DNA of 64,000 nt from Brevundimonas sp. Root608 (GCF_001427825.1 NZ_LMGT01000006.1:172895-236894); one strand, 5' to 3'; positions 9,395-20,108 are shown, counted from the stretch's first letter. The notes: generated by a model from the letters alone, not told the origin. Numbers and translations: made by a program.

Positions 9395-12085
9395 TCAGCG
9401 GTCCTTCTCGCGCTCCGTCCCGGCGCGGGCGTGCAGGGCGGCCTGGGCGGCGGCCAGTCGGGCGATCGGCACGCGGTAGGGCGAGCAGCTGACGTAGTCG
9501 AGGCCGACCTCCTCGCAGAAGGCGATCGAGGACGGATCGCCGCCGTGTTCGCCGCAGATGCCCATCTTGACGCCCGGACGCGCGGCCTTGCCGCGCTCGG
9601 CGGCGATGCGGATCAGGTCGCCGACGCCGTCCTGATCGAGGCGGACGAACGGGTCGGTCTCGAAGATGCCCTTGTCCATATAGGCCTGCAGGAATCGGCC
9701 GGAGTCGTCGCGGCTGATGCCGAAGGTGGTCTGGGTCAGGTCATTGGTGCCGAAGCTGAAGAACTCGGCGTATTCGGCCAGGTCCCCGGCGCGCAGGGCG
9801 GCGCGGGGCAGTTCGATCATGGTCCCGACGAGGTAGTCGACGCGATCCCCTGCCTCGGCGAAGACGGCCTCGGCGGTGCGGTCGGTCAGTTCGCGCAGGT
9901 ATTTCATCTCCAGTCCGAGGGCGACCAGCGGGTGCATGATCTCGGGGATGGGGGCCTCGGCCGCGGTCTGCTTCACCTCCAGCGCCGCCTCGAGGATGGC
10001 GCGGACCTGCATCTCGTAGATCTCGGGATAGGCGACGCCGAGGCGGCAGCCGCGGTGGCCGAGCATGGGGTTGGTCTCGTGCAGCTCCCTGGCCCGACGC
10101 TTCAGCTTGGCGGCGTCCAACCCTTGCGTGACCGCGAGGGCGTCGATCTCGGCGTCGGTGTGGGGGATGAATTCGTGCAGGGGCGGGTCGAGCAGGCGCA
10201 CCGTCACCGGCAGGCCGGCCATGATGGTGAAGAGCTCGACGAAGTCCGCCTTCTGGAACGGCGCGATCTTGGCCAGGGCCAGACGCCGGCCGGCCTCGTC
10301 GTCGGCGAGGATCATCTCGCGCACGGCGGCGATGCGGGCGTCGTCGAAGAACATGTGCTCGGTCCGGCACAGGCCGATGCCCTCGGCCCCGAAGCCGCGC
10401 GCGGTGCGGGCGTCCAGCGGGGTCTCGGCGTTGGCGCGGACTCTGAGGCGGCGGACCTTGTCGGCCCAGGCCATCAGGGTCTGGAAATCGCCGGTCAGCT
10501 CGGGCTCGATCATGGCCACGGCGCCGTCCAGCACCTCGCCCTTCGACCCGTCGATGGTGATGATCTCGCCGGCCTTGAAGACGCGGCCGCGGGCGGTGAA
10601 GGTCCCGGCCTTGTCGTCGATCGACAGCTCGTTGATGCCGCAGACGCAGGGGCGGCCCATGCCGCGCGCCACCACGGCGGCGTGGCTGGTCATGCCGCCG
10701 CGGGCAGTGACGATGCCACGCGCCGCGTGCATGCCGTGGATGTCCTCGGGCGAGGTCTCCTCGCGCACCAGGATGACGGCGTCGCCCAGCTGGTTCAGCC
10801 GCTCGGCCTCATCGGCGTCGAAGACGATCCTGCCGGTGGCCGCGCCCGGCGAGGCGGGCAGGCCGGCGGCGACCACATGACGGGCCGCGTTCGGGTCGAG
10901 CGTGGGGTGCAGAAGCTGATCCAGCGCCGACGGCTCGACGCGCGACACCGCCTCTTCCTCCGAGATCACGCCCTCGGCGGCCAGATCGACGGCGATCTTG
11001 AGCGCCGACTTGGCGGTGCGCTTGCCGTTGCGGGTCTGCAGCATCCACAGCCGGCCCTGTTCGACCGTGAACTCGATGTCCTGCATGTCGCGATAGTGAG
11101 TCTCCAGCCGGCCGACGACCTCGACGAACTGGCCGAAGACCTCGGGCATGGCCTCTTCCATCGAGGGGGCGGTCTCGCCCATCTCCTCGCGGCCCGCCCG
11201 GGTCAGGGATTGGGGCGTGCGGATGCCGGCGACGACGTCCTCGCCCTGGGCGTTGATCAGGAACTCGCCGTAGAGTTTGGCCTCGCCCGTCGAGGGATTG
11301 CGGGTGAAGGCGACGCCGGTGGCGGAGGTGTCGCCCATATTGCCGAACACCATCGACTGGACGTTGACCGCCGTGCCCCAGCTTTCGGGAATGTCGTGCA
11401 TGCGGCGATAGAATTTGGCCCGGTCGTTCATCCAGCTGGCGAAGACGGCCGAGACGGCGCCCCACAGCTGGTCGTTGGGGTCCTGAGGGAAGGGTTGGCC
11501 CAGCCGGTCCTCGACCACGGCCTTGTAGTCGGCGACGACCTTCTCCCAGTCCTTCGCGGTCAGGTCGGTGTCGATGGTGACGCCCAGACGGTCCTTGTGG
11601 TCGTCCAGCACCTCCTCGAAGTCGTCGTGGCTGAGGCCTAGCACGACGCTGGAATACATGGTGATGAAGCGGCGGTAGCTGTCAAAGGCGAAGCGGCGGT
11701 CGCCGGACAGGGCGGCGAGGCCTTCCACCGTCCGGTCGTTGAGGCCGAGGTTGAGGACCGTGTCCATCATGCCCGGCATGGAGGCGCGGGCGCCCGAGCG
11801 GACCGAGACCAGCAGCGGGTTGTTCGCGTCGCCGAAGGTCTTGCCGACGACCTGCTCGACCTTCTTGAGGCCGGCGGCGACCTGGTCGGCGAGGGCGTCG
11901 GGGTAGGTCTGGCCGTTGGAATAGTAGTGGACGCAGGCCTCGGTGGTGATGGTGAAGCCGGGGGGCACGGGCAGGCCGAGCGAGGACATCTCGGCCAGGT
12001 TGGCGCCCTTGCCGCCGAGCAGGTTCTTCATCGACGCATCGCCGTCAGCGGAACCGCCGCCGAAGCCGTACACCCACTGAGTCAT
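9395..12085 (-). CDS. ppdK: Pyruvate, phosphate dikinase
   Basis: It interconverts pyruvate + ATP + Pi with PEP + AMP + PPi and can serve gluconeogenesis or PPi-linked glycolysis. The 896-residue length is typical. An N-terminal ATP-grasp domain (about 1-340) is followed by the swivelling phosphohistidine domain with GGMTSHA (463-469; His468 carries the phosphate). The C-terminal PEP-binding barrel has GLCRTEHMFF and the end motif CGEHGGDPSSI (Cys844 as proton donor). An AGGGA lies 9 bases before the ATG at 12085. It stands alone in its orientation. I see no PpdK regulatory protein gene nearby. Confidence 0.97.
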   Translation of the reverse strand: MTQWVYGFGGGSADGDASMKNLLGGKGANLAEMSSLGLPVPPGFTITTEACVHYYSNGQTYPDALADQVAAGLKKVEQVVGKTFGDANNPLLVSVRSGARASMPGMMDTVLNLGLNDRTVEGLAALSGDRRFAFDSYRRFITMYSSVVLGLSHDDFEEVLDDHKDRLGVTIDTDLTAKDWEKVVADYKAVVEDRLGQPFPQDPNDQLWGAVSAVFASWMNDRAKFYRRMHDIPESWGTAVNVQSMVFGNMGDTSATGVAFTRNPSTGEAKLYGEFLINAQGEDVVAGIRTPQSLTRAGREEMGETAPSMEEAMPEVFGQFVEVVGRLETHYRDMQDIEFTVEQGRLWMLQTRNGKRTAKSALKIAVDLAAEGVISEEEAVSRVEPSALDQLLHPTLDPNAARHVVAAGLPASPGAATGRIVFDADEAERLNQLGDAVILVREETSPEDIHGMHAARGIVTARGGMTSHAAVVARGMGRPCVCGINELSIDDKAGTFTARGRVFKAGEIITIDGSKGEVLDGAVAMIEPELTGDFQTLMAWADKVRRLRVRANAETPLDARTARGFGAEGIGLCRTEHMFFDDARIAAVREMILADDEAGRRLALAKIAPFQKADFVELFTIMAGLPVTVRLLDPPLHEFIPHTDAEIDALAVTQGLDAAKLKRRARELHETNPMLGHRGCRLGVAYPEIYEMQVRAILEAALEVKQTAAEAPIPEIMHPLVALGLEMKYLRELTDRTAEAVFAEAGDRVDYLVGTMIELPRAALRAGDLAEYAEFFSFGTNDLTQTTFGISRDDSGRFLQAYMDKGIFETDPFVRLDQDGVGDLIRIAAERGKAARPGVKMGICGEHGGDPSSIAFCEEVGLDYVSCSPYRVPIARLAAAQAALHARAGTEREKDR

Positions 12086-12282
12086 CGCATGGTCCCTGAG
12101 CCCTGGTCGTATCCCGCCTGACTAACGTGCTGCGCCCGCGAAGGCGAGGCCGGGGCTGTAACAAACCGTGAGCGGATGTGGCGGGTCTGGATCAGCGGGG
12201 CGGGAGTGGTGACCTGAACCCTCAGTGAGGTCTCCGGCCGAAACGCGCCGCCGCGTGCGGCCGGTCAGGCGCATTCGACGCT

Positions 12283-13197
12283 TCACATGGATGACGGCGG
12301 GGCGAGCGTGCCCAGGACGGCGACCACGGCGAGCAGCACGGCTCCGACCCCGGTCTCCGCGATGATGTTGAGCCGGAGCCGGCGGAGCGCCTGTCGCGGA
12401 TTCTCGCCCCGCCCCAGAACCACACCCAGGGCCGGGGTCAGGCGGAAGCGGTTTGTCGCTGCAATGGCGAGCATCAGCGCGAACAGGGCGAGCTTGGCGA
12501 TCAGGAGTTGGCCGTAGAGGCTGGTTCCCAGGCCCGTGACGCGCTCAGGTCCGATCATGAACCAGCTGTTCCCCAGCCCACTCAGCACCAGCAGGGCGAC
12601 GGCCAGGGTCCCCCAGCCAGAGAACCCGCGCAGGGCGTGATGGATCTCCGGGTCGTCCGTGGCCGTTCGGCGCAGCAGGAGGATGGTCAAGGCCATCAAG
12701 GCGCCCAGCCACAGAGCAGCGGAGACGGCATGGATTACGGCGGCGGTCAGGTGCAGCAGCGCGCCCGGCCCCTCCGTCCCGGCGGCATGACCCGTCCAGG
12801 CGAAACTGGCGGATGCGACCACTCCAACCGTAGACAGCACTGTCCAGAGCGCCCGTCCCGGCTTGAGAACGATGATCGCGAGCAGTGCGAACGCGGCGAC
12901 AACGGCCCGGGCGACCATGGCCATGCCCAAGGCCATGCCCGTGACCATAAAGGACAGCGAAGCGAGTTTGAGCCCTTCGCTCAACGACCCCGCCATGACC
13001 GCTGTCTGGGCCACGAGGGCGGCGAGCGATCCCAGGACCACGACGCTCGCCGCGACGATCAGCGTGGGGCGCGCCCAGACGAGGCTCGGCCCGTTGGAAT
13101 CCCTGAAGCTGTAGAGCAGGAACAGCGGCGCGCCGAGAAGGACGACCGCGCCGCTGTATTGAAGCCAGCGAAGCGCGATGACCGCGACTTCCAGCAC
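12283..13197 (-). CDS. copD: Copper resistance protein CopD-type membrane protein
   Basis: A 304-residue integral membrane protein with about eight hydrophobic segments. Conserved CopD features are visible in the middle, with ASFAWTGHAA followed by a His-containing helix (LHLTAAVIHAVSAALWLGAL). CopD moves copper across or within the inner membrane together with the periplasmic protein CopC. The gene starts 4 bases after the copC stop, so the two are surely co-transcribed and probably translationally coupled. No copper-responsive regulator or CopA/CopB lies next to them. The 197 bases between this gene's end and ppdK hold no gene. Confidence 0.88.
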   Translation of the reverse strand: MLEVAVIALRWLQYSGAVVLLGAPLFLLYSFRDSNGPSLVWARPTLIVAASVVVLGSLAALVAQTAVMAGSLSEGLKLASLSFMVTGMALGMAMVARAVVAAFALLAIIVLKPGRALWTVLSTVGVVASASFAWTGHAAGTEGPGALLHLTAAVIHAVSAALWLGALMALTILLLRRTATDDPEIHHALRGFSGWGTLAVALLVLSGLGNSWFMIGPERVTGLGTSLYGQLLIAKLALFALMLAIAATNRFRLTPALGVVLGRGENPRQALRRLRLNIIAETGVGAVLLAVVAVLGTLAPPSSM

Positions 13198-13201
13198 AGC
13201 G

Positions 13202-13564
13202 TCAGCGCACGGTGAAGGTATAGGAGCCCGTCATGCGGTGCCCGTCACGCGACGCGATGCGCCAATCGACGCGGTAGGCCCCGGCGGCCAGCGGGCGCGT
13301 CAGGACCCCCGTCAGAGTCTTGCCGTCCTCGGCGACTGCGGTCCGGACCGCGACCTTGTCACCCGCTGCATTGACGACATCAAAGCCGGAAAAGGCGGGA
13401 ACCGTGCGCTCGCTGAACGTCAGGCTCAGCGTCCGGGTCGCGGACACAGTCGTGTTGGGCGCCGGTGTCCCGCTGACCAGCCGGGCGTGGGCCGCGGCCG
13501 GTCCGGCGGCGAACGCGACGATCGTCGCGACGGCGATAAGGGGCGCGGGATTGAAGTTGCGCAT
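13202..13564 (-). CDS. copC: Periplasmic copper-binding protein CopC
   Basis: A 120-residue precursor with a cleavable signal peptide ending AAA before His26, so His would be residue 1 of the mature chain, as in CopC. The Cu(II) site is complete: His26, Asp107 and His109 in the DGHRMTGSYTF end motif. The Met-rich Cu(I) loop of some CopC proteins is absent (a single Met in the mature chain), which fits the Cu(II)-only class. The start at 13564 is set by AGGAGA at about -7 and by the signal peptide; the longer open frame upstream runs through a repeat hairpin and is not believable. It lies 4 bases ahead of copD and is divergent from ccrM. Confidence 0.88.
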   Translation of the reverse strand: MRNFNPAPLIAVATIVAFAAGPAAAHARLVSGTPAPNTTVSATRTLSLTFSERTVPAFSGFDVVNAAGDKVAVRTAVAEDGKTLTGVLTRPLAAGAYRVDWRIASRDGHRMTGSYTFTVR

Positions 13565-13689
13565 GCCTGGTCTCCTGACGTCCGGCCGCTTCCGGCCCTG
13601 TGTTTCTCTACGCGCCACGAGCGCGCTTTCCTCATGAAGGACGATCGCGGCCAATCCAAGGACCGACCGCGGCCCCCTTATGCAAACTC

Positions 13690-13709
13690 CCTCCCCCGAA
13701 GTGGGGAGG
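13690..13709. repeat. Solo hairpin related to the dispersed inverted-repeat family
   Basis: CCTCCCC (13690-13696) pairs with GGGGAGG (13703-13709), loop CGAAGT. The same sequence CTCCCTCCCCCGAAGTGG appears (on the other strand) in the right arm of the composite repeat at 56230-56350, so this is probably a half-element left in the copC-ccrM promoter region. Confidence 0.55.
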
Positions 13710-13725
13710 AAGAACGATGGGTCGC

Positions 13726-14869
<1,144 letters not shown>

Positions 14870-15007
14870 GCTGCGACCGATCGTCTGGGTGCGGTAACCG
14901 ACAGAGAAGACACGCGAAATTCGCTTCTTTCGGACGGAACCCGTCCACCTGACCGATGGTTGATACAGGAGCGCCCCCGGCCCCGGGGCGCCGACGGAAC
15001 CATCGAG

Positions 15008-16117
15008 ATGAAGATCGCCCAGGTCACCCCCCTGTATGAGGCCGTGCCTCCGAAGCTGTACGGCGGCACCGAGCGCGTCGTGGCGCACCTGACCGACGCC
15101 CTGGTCGACCTCGGCCATGACGTCACCCTGTTCGCCTCGGCCGACGCCGAGACGCGGGCGCGCCTGATCCCCGTTCGCGATCAGGCCATCCGTCTGGATC
15201 CGGCCCCGCTCAAGTCCGACCTGGCCGCCCACATGACCATGCTGGCCGAAGTGCTGAAGCGCGCCGACGACTTCGACGTGATCCATTTCCACACAGACAT
15301 GATCCACTTCCCCTTCTTCTCGCGCTGCGCCGACAAGACGATCACGACCCTGCACGGGCGGCTGGACCTGAAGGACCTCGCCGGCGTGTACGAGCGCTGG
15401 AACGAATTCGGCCTGGTCTCGATCTCGGACGACCAGCGCCGCCCCCTGCCCCTGGCCAACTGGAAGGCCACGGTGCACCACGGCATGCCGGGCGAGACCT
15501 ACAAATTCTCGCCGAAGGCCCAGGGCTATCTGGCCTTCCTGGGCCGCATCTCGCCCGAGAAGCGGCCCGACCGGGCCATCGAGATCGCCGTCAAGCTGAA
15601 CAAGCCGCTCAGGATCGCGGCCAAGGTCGATGCGGCCGACAAGGTCTATTGGGAGACGGTCATCAAGCCGATGGTCGACGCCAATCCGCTGGTCGAATTC
15701 GTCGGCGAGATCGGCGATCACCAGAAGTCCGCCTTCCTCGGCGGGGCCGAGGCCCTGCTGTTCCCCATCGACTGGCCCGAACCCTTCGGCCTGGTGATGA
15801 TCGAGGCCATGGCCTGCGGCACGCCGGTGGTCGCCTTCCGCTGCGGCTCGACCCCGGAGATCATCGAGGACGGCGAGACCGGCTTCCTCGTCGATACGCT
15901 GGAACAGGCCGTCGCGGCGGCCGGGCGGGCGCATCTGCTGGACCGCGAGGCGATCCGGGCCCGGTTCGACCTGCGCTTCTCGGCCACGGCCATGGCGCGG
16001 CGCTATCTCGACGTCTACGGCGACCTGCTGGCCCGAAGGCCCTATGCGGAAGAGCCTCTGGCCGAGGTGGTGACGCCGCTGCGGGCCCATGAGGGGCGCA
16101 GTTTTTTCTCCGCATAG
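15008..16117 (+). CDS. Glycosyltransferase family 4
   Basis: A 369-residue GT-B glycosyltransferase. The N-terminal acceptor half begins MKIAQVTPLYEAVPPKLYGG with the Gly-rich loop, and the donor half carries FLGRISPEKRPDRAI and the E-x7-E motif in EPFGLVMIEAMACGTPVV. The start at 15008 is chosen because homologues begin at MKIAQV; the 16 residues upstream look like read-through of a GC-rich hairpin. A debranching-type glucosidase follows after a 218-base gap holding a repeat. The acceptor is unknown; the pairing suggests glucan or surface polysaccharide metabolism (inference). Confidence 0.88.
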   Translation: MKIAQVTPLYEAVPPKLYGGTERVVAHLTDALVDLGHDVTLFASADAETRARLIPVRDQAIRLDPAPLKSDLAAHMTMLAEVLKRADDFDVIHFHTDMIHFPFFSRCADKTITTLHGRLDLKDLAGVYERWNEFGLVSISDDQRRPLPLANWKATVHHGMPGETYKFSPKAQGYLAFLGRISPEKRPDRAIEIAVKLNKPLRIAAKVDAADKVYWETVIKPMVDANPLVEFVGEIGDHQKSAFLGGAEALLFPIDWPEPFGLVMIEAMACGTPVVAFRCGSTPEIIEDGETGFLVDTLEQAVAAAGRAHLLDREAIRARFDLRFSATAMARRYLDVYGDLLARRPYAEEPLAEVVTPLRAHEGRSFFSA

Positions 16118-16121
16118 TCTT

Positions 16122-16255
16122 CCGTTCATCCCGGCGACAGCCGGGACCCAGTGCTGCGGGTGATGCAGCGGGGCCGAGGATCTCGGCTCGCCGGTCCTCT
16201 GACACCGGCGTCAAGCTGGACAGAACTGGGTCCCGGCTTTCGCCGGGATGAGCGG
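16122..16255. repeat. Composite inverted repeat, CCCGGC-GAAA-GCCGGG family, copy 1
   Basis: The left arm (16122-16151) and right arm (16226-16255) are inverted copies, each containing a short hairpin (CCCGGC ... GCCGGG). The sequence next to the right arm, CACCGGCGTCAAGCTGGACA, matches the inner flank of the left arm of copy 2 (24963-25096) in reverse. The unit is therefore about 134 bases with related inner sequence, not just two hairpins. It fills the gap between the GT4 gene and the debranching gene, starting 5 bases after the GT4 stop. Confidence 0.85.
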
Positions 16256-16335
16256 AAGAGTGAACGGGCCGCGCCATCAAGCGTTCGCATTTGCGCGCCA
16301 GCCTGTCCGCCCCGGCCACCGCCCCTGGAGTCTTC

Positions 16336-18483
16336 ATGGACGACGCCTACAACGTTCAGACCACCGCGCTCGACACGTCCGAAGCCGACGGGCTGGAACG
16401 GCTTATGGCGCTGAAGGACGGCGACACCTTCGCCGTGGCGGATGGCTGGGGCGATATGAAGGGCGGGGCCGACGGCCTGTTCGAGCAGGACACGCGGATC
16501 CTGTCGCGACTGGTCCTGACGGTCGGGCTGGCGCGGCCGTCGCGGCTGAGCTCGGGGGTCAGCCAGGACAACGTCTACTTCACCTGTCACTCCACCAACC
16601 GGCCCCTGCCGCCCATGGGCGGGCGTTCGGCGCCGGCGGGGGTGCTGCATATCGAGCGTCGGCGCTTCATCCGGGACCGGCGCATGTTCGAGCGGGTGCG
16701 GATCGTCAATCACGGCGTCGAGGACATGCTGCTGCCGCTGGCGATCGATTTCGCCGCCGACTTCGCCGACATCTTCCAGGTGCGCGGCACGCTGCGCGAG
16801 AAGCGGGGGACCACCGAGACGCCGACGCATGACGGGCGGCGGGTCACCTTCGCCTACGCCGGGCTGGACGGCGTCCGCCGCACCAGCTGCCTGGCCTTCT
16901 CCGAACCGCCGGCGCGGCTGACCGGCGCGCGAGCCGAATTCATGTTCAGCCTGCCCCGGGGCCGGCGCAGCGATCTCTACATCGAATGCGGCCCCGACCG
17001 ATGCGAGCAGCCCGACGAGGCGCGCTACCGGTTCCATGCGGTGGCGGCCCGGCTGGCCATGCGCACGCGCCGGAGACGCGGGGCGTCGCTGAGAGGGCCC
17101 CGCAGCCCACGGTTCAACGACTGGCTGGACCAGAGCCGGGCCGACGTGGCCCTGCTGACGACCGACCTGCCGACCGGGCCCTATCCCTATGCCGGCGTGC
17201 CGTGGTTCTCGACGCCCTTCGGGCGCGACGGGATCATCACCGCCTGGCAGATGCTGTGGCTGGACCCCAGCCTGGCCAAGGGGGTGCTGACCTATCTGGC
17301 CATGCGCCAGGCGACGGAATTCTCGGCCTTCCAGGACTCGGCGCCGGGCAAGATCATGCACGAGACCCGCGGCGGCGAGATGTCGGCGCTCGGCGAGGTG
17401 CCGTTCGGCCTCTACTACGGCGGGGTCGACACGACCTGCCTGTTCGTGGCCCTGGCCGGAGCCTATGCGCGGCGGACGGGGGATTTCGCCCTGATCCGCC
17501 AGCTGTGGCCCAATCTCATCGCCGCCGTGGGCTGGATGAAGGATCACGGCGACATCCAGGGCGACGGCCTGATCAGCTACCAGCGCGGGGCCGAGACGGG
17601 CCTGTCGAACCAAGGCTGGAAGGATTCCGAGGACTCCATCTTCCACACCGACGGCCGCTTCCCCAAGGGACCGGTCGCCCTGCTGGAGGTGCAGGGTTAC
17701 GCCTATGCCGCCTGGCAGGCGATGGCGGACCTTGGCGCGGCGCTCGGCGATCCCGGCGCCCTGGGCTGGGCGGCGCAGGCCGAACGGGTGCGGGCCCTCG
17801 TCGAGGACCGGTTCTGGATGGAGGAGGAAGGCTTCTACGCCATCGCCGTCGACGGCGACGGCGAGCAGTGCCGCTCGATCGGCTCCAACGCCGGCCATCT
17901 GCTATTCACCGGCCTGCCCTCGCCGGAGCGGGCGAAGCGGGTCACGAAGCGGCTGCTGGGGGCCGAGTTCCGCTCCGGCTGGGGCGTGCGGACGCTGGCC
18001 ACGGGTCAGGCCCGGTTCAATCCGATGAGCTACCACAACGGCTCGGTCTGGCCTCACGACACCGCCATGGCGGCGGCCGGCATGGCCCGCTACGGCGAGC
18101 GGCGGGCGGTAGCCCTGCTGCTGGGCGAGATCTACGCCTCGGCGACCCATTTCCACCTGCGCCTGCCCGAGCTGTTCTGCGGCTTCGAGCGGCAGACCGG
18201 CGAGCCGCCGATCGCCTATCCGGTGGCCTGCCTGCCCCAGGCCTGGGCGGCGGGGTCGGTGTTCCTGATGCTGCAGTCGGCGCTGGGGATCAGCCTCGAC
18301 GCCGTGGCCGGGACGGTCGAGATCGACGACCCGGTGCTGCCGGCGGGCATCGATCGGCTCAATGTCACCAATCTGCAGGTCGGCGACGGCGTCGTGGACC
18401 TGGCCTTCCAGCAGATGGGCCAGCACACGGTGGTCATCCCCCAGCGCCGCGAGGGACCCGTGTCGGTGCGCACCGTTCGCTAG
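16336..18483 (+). CDS. Amylo-alpha-1,6-glucosidase / glycogen-debranching-type enzyme
   Basis: A 715-residue protein with an N-terminal beta domain (about 1-230, VADGWGDMKGGADGLFEQDTR) of the GDE_N_bis type. An (alpha/alpha)6 glucosidase domain follows, with GVPWFSTPFGRDGIITAWQ and, near the end, NPMSYHNGSVWPHDTAM. This fits the bacterial debranching family acting on alpha-1,6 branches or related oligosaccharides, probably in the cytoplasm since no signal is visible. The start at 16336 has GGAG about 6 bases upstream. Its TAG stop shares the palindrome CTAG with the stop of the convergent mutY. The exact substrate is unknown. Confidence 0.85.
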   Translation: MDDAYNVQTTALDTSEADGLERLMALKDGDTFAVADGWGDMKGGADGLFEQDTRILSRLVLTVGLARPSRLSSGVSQDNVYFTCHSTNRPLPPMGGRSAPAGVLHIERRRFIRDRRMFERVRIVNHGVEDMLLPLAIDFAADFADIFQVRGTLREKRGTTETPTHDGRRVTFAYAGLDGVRRTSCLAFSEPPARLTGARAEFMFSLPRGRRSDLYIECGPDRCEQPDEARYRFHAVAARLAMRTRRRRGASLRGPRSPRFNDWLDQSRADVALLTTDLPTGPYPYAGVPWFSTPFGRDGIITAWQMLWLDPSLAKGVLTYLAMRQATEFSAFQDSAPGKIMHETRGGEMSALGEVPFGLYYGGVDTTCLFVALAGAYARRTGDFALIRQLWPNLIAAVGWMKDHGDIQGDGLISYQRGAETGLSNQGWKDSEDSIFHTDGRFPKGPVALLEVQGYAYAAWQAMADLGAALGDPGALGWAAQAERVRALVEDRFWMEEEGFYAIAVDGDGEQCRSIGSNAGHLLFTGLPSPERAKRVTKRLLGAEFRSGWGVRTLATGQARFNPMSYHNGSVWPHDTAMAAAGMARYGERRAVALLLGEIYASATHFHLRLPELFCGFERQTGEPPIAYPVACLPQAWAAGSVFLMLQSALGISLDAVAGTVEIDDPVLPAGIDRLNVTNLQVGDGVVDLAFQQMGQHTVVIPQRREGPVSVRTVR

Positions 18484-19520
18484 GCAAGGCCCCGCTCCAG
18501 GGCCTTGCGGAAGACGGTGGGCAGGGATCGCAGGGCCTCGTCGGGGTCGGTCCAGAGGAAGTCGCCCGCTCCGGTCGCGGTGCGGACGTCCAGCGTCAGC
18601 GAGAAATGGGTGAAGACGTGCTCGACCGCACCCGCGCCGCGCCAATCGGCGGCGACAGGGGGCGAGGCCTCGGCCGCGTCCACCGCCCAGTCAGAGGTCG
18701 GCAGGCCCGTCATGCCGCCCAGCAGCCCCTTGTCCGGCCGGCGCACCAGGGCGACCCGGCCCCTGTCGTCGCGCAGGACCCAGGCGGTTCCGGTCCGGTG
18801 CGGGCGCACAGTCTTCCTTGTCTTCAGCGGCCAGCGCTCCGGCGCGCCCGACCGGAAGCCGGCGCACCAGGCCGTCAGCGGGCACAGATGACACAGGGGC
18901 CGGCCGGGACGGCAGACCGTGGCCCCGAGATCCATCAGCGCCTGGGCCCAGTCTCCGGGCCGGTGATCGGCGACAAGGGAGGCCGCCCGCCGGCGCAGTT
19001 CGGGTTTTGCCGCGGGCAGCGGCGTCTCGACCGCGAACAGCCGGGCCATGACGCGCTCGACATTGCCGTCCACCACATTGGCGGGGCGGCCGAAGGCGAT
19101 GGCGGCCACGGCGGCGGCGGTGTAGGCGCCGACGCCCGGCAGGGCCAGCAGTCCCGCCTCCGTGTCGGGGAAGACGCCGCCATGGTCCCCCGCCACCGCG
19201 CGGGCGCAGGCCAGCAGGTTGCGGGCGCGGGCGTAGTAGCCGAGGCCGGCCCAGGCGGCCATGACGTCGCTGTCCGCCGCCGCCGCCAGATCGGACACGG
19301 TCGGCCAGCGGGCGGTGAAGGCCTCGAAATACGGTGTGGCGTGTGGTGTGGTGGTCTGCTGCAGCATGACCTCGGACAGCCACACCCGGTAAGGATCGGG
19401 GGCCGCCGCGCCGGGGGCGCCGCGCCAGGCCAGGGTGCGGCGGTGAGCGTCGTACCAGTCCAGCAGGGCGGCGCGCAGGGCTGGCAGGTCGGCGGACGGG
19501 TGAACCGGGACGGGAGGCAT
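18480..19520 (-). CDS. mutY: A/G-specific adenine glycosylase MutY
   Basis: MutY removes adenine mispaired with 8-oxoguanine. The 346-residue product has the HhH-GPD fold: Glu50 in SEVMLQQTT, the helix-hairpin-helix LPGVGAYTA, and catalytic Asp151 in VVDGNVERV. The [4Fe-4S] ligands are Cys203, 210, 213 and 219 (C-x6-C-x2-C-x5-C). The C-terminal NUDIX-like domain (about 230-346) reads 8-oxoG. The start at 19520 gives MPPVPVHP; a much longer upstream frame is just high-GC read-through of the divergent gene. It is divergent from the DUF721 gene, with 21 bases between the starts. Confidence 0.95.
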   Translation of the reverse strand: MPPVPVHPSADLPALRAALLDWYDAHRRTLAWRGAPGAAAPDPYRVWLSEVMLQQTTTPHATPYFEAFTARWPTVSDLAAAADSDVMAAWAGLGYYARARNLLACARAVAGDHGGVFPDTEAGLLALPGVGAYTAAAVAAIAFGRPANVVDGNVERVMARLFAVETPLPAAKPELRRRAASLVADHRPGDWAQALMDLGATVCRPGRPLCHLCPLTAWCAGFRSGAPERWPLKTRKTVRPHRTGTAWVLRDDRGRVALVRRPDKGLLGGMTGLPTSDWAVDAAEASPPVAADWRGAGAVEHVFTHFSLTLDVRTATGAGDFLWTDPDEALRSLPTVFRKALERGLA

Positions 19521-19541
19521 CGACCGCGCTATAACCCGGAA

Positions 19542-20108
19542 ATGCCCCGCCCGCTGCCCACCGACGCCGAGGTCCGCGAAATCCTGTCGCGACGACGCAC
19601 GCGTCCGGCCCCGCGTCCCGCGCCCAAGGCCGGGCGGGCGCTGCAGGGGCTGATCAAGGAACTGGACGCGAAATTCGGCCGCGGCGCCCAGGCGCTGGAG
19701 CCGCGCTGGCGCGAGATCGTCGGCGACCGGCTGGCCAGGGTGACCCGGCCGCAGAAGCTGACCAGGGGACGCGGCGGCACCGGCGGGACGCTGGAGCTGC
19801 GCGTGGCCGGTCCGGCGGCCCTGCTGGTGCAGCACCAGTCGGAAGACATCATCGCCCGGGTGAACCTGTTCCTCGGCGCGGGCAGCGTCGACCGCCTGCG
19901 CATCGCCCAAGGGCCGGTGAAGCCGCCGTCCGACATCGCCGCCCCCCTGAAGCGCCGCCCCGCCGCCGAGCCGCTGGCGGCCCGGGACGAAGCCGCGCTG
20001 AAGGCGGCCGTGGCGGACGCGTCCGACGCCCTGAAGGGCCCGCTGGAACGGCTGGGACGGGCGGTTCTGGGCGACCCCGGAAAAGGCCGCGACCGCGCGG
20101 GCCGTTGA
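19542..20108 (+). CDS. DUF721 family protein
   Basis: A 188-residue basic protein with the DUF721 core. The segment EPRWREIVGDRLARVTRPQKLT is followed by the strand TLELRVAGPAALLVQHQSED and the helical NLFLGAGSVDRLRI. This family (related to DciA, a loader of the replicative helicase in many bacteria) is found beside mutY or smc in alphaproteobacteria. A direct DciA role is plausible but inferred. The C-terminal third is Ala/Lys-rich and low in complexity. It is divergent from mutY and followed by two DsbA-like genes. Confidence 0.85.
   Translation: MPRPLPTDAEVREILSRRRTRPAPRPAPKAGRALQGLIKELDAKFGRGAQALEPRWREIVGDRLARVTRPQKLTRGRGGTGGTLELRVAGPAALLVQHQSEDIIARVNLFLGAGSVDRLRIAQGPVKPPSDIAAPLKRRPAAEPLAARDEAALKAAVADASDALKGPLERLGRAVLGDPGKGRDRAGR

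Noticed and set aside
9431..11641. Long open frame opposite ppdK (over 700 codons)
   Set aside because: It is the complement of a well-supported enzyme gene; its translation is Gly/Val/Asp-rich without motifs, a common artefact of high GC content.
16986..19541. Frame that would extend the DUF721 gene far upstream
   Set aside because: It covers the debranching and mutY genes in another frame and lacks motifs; the DUF721 domain starts at 19542.
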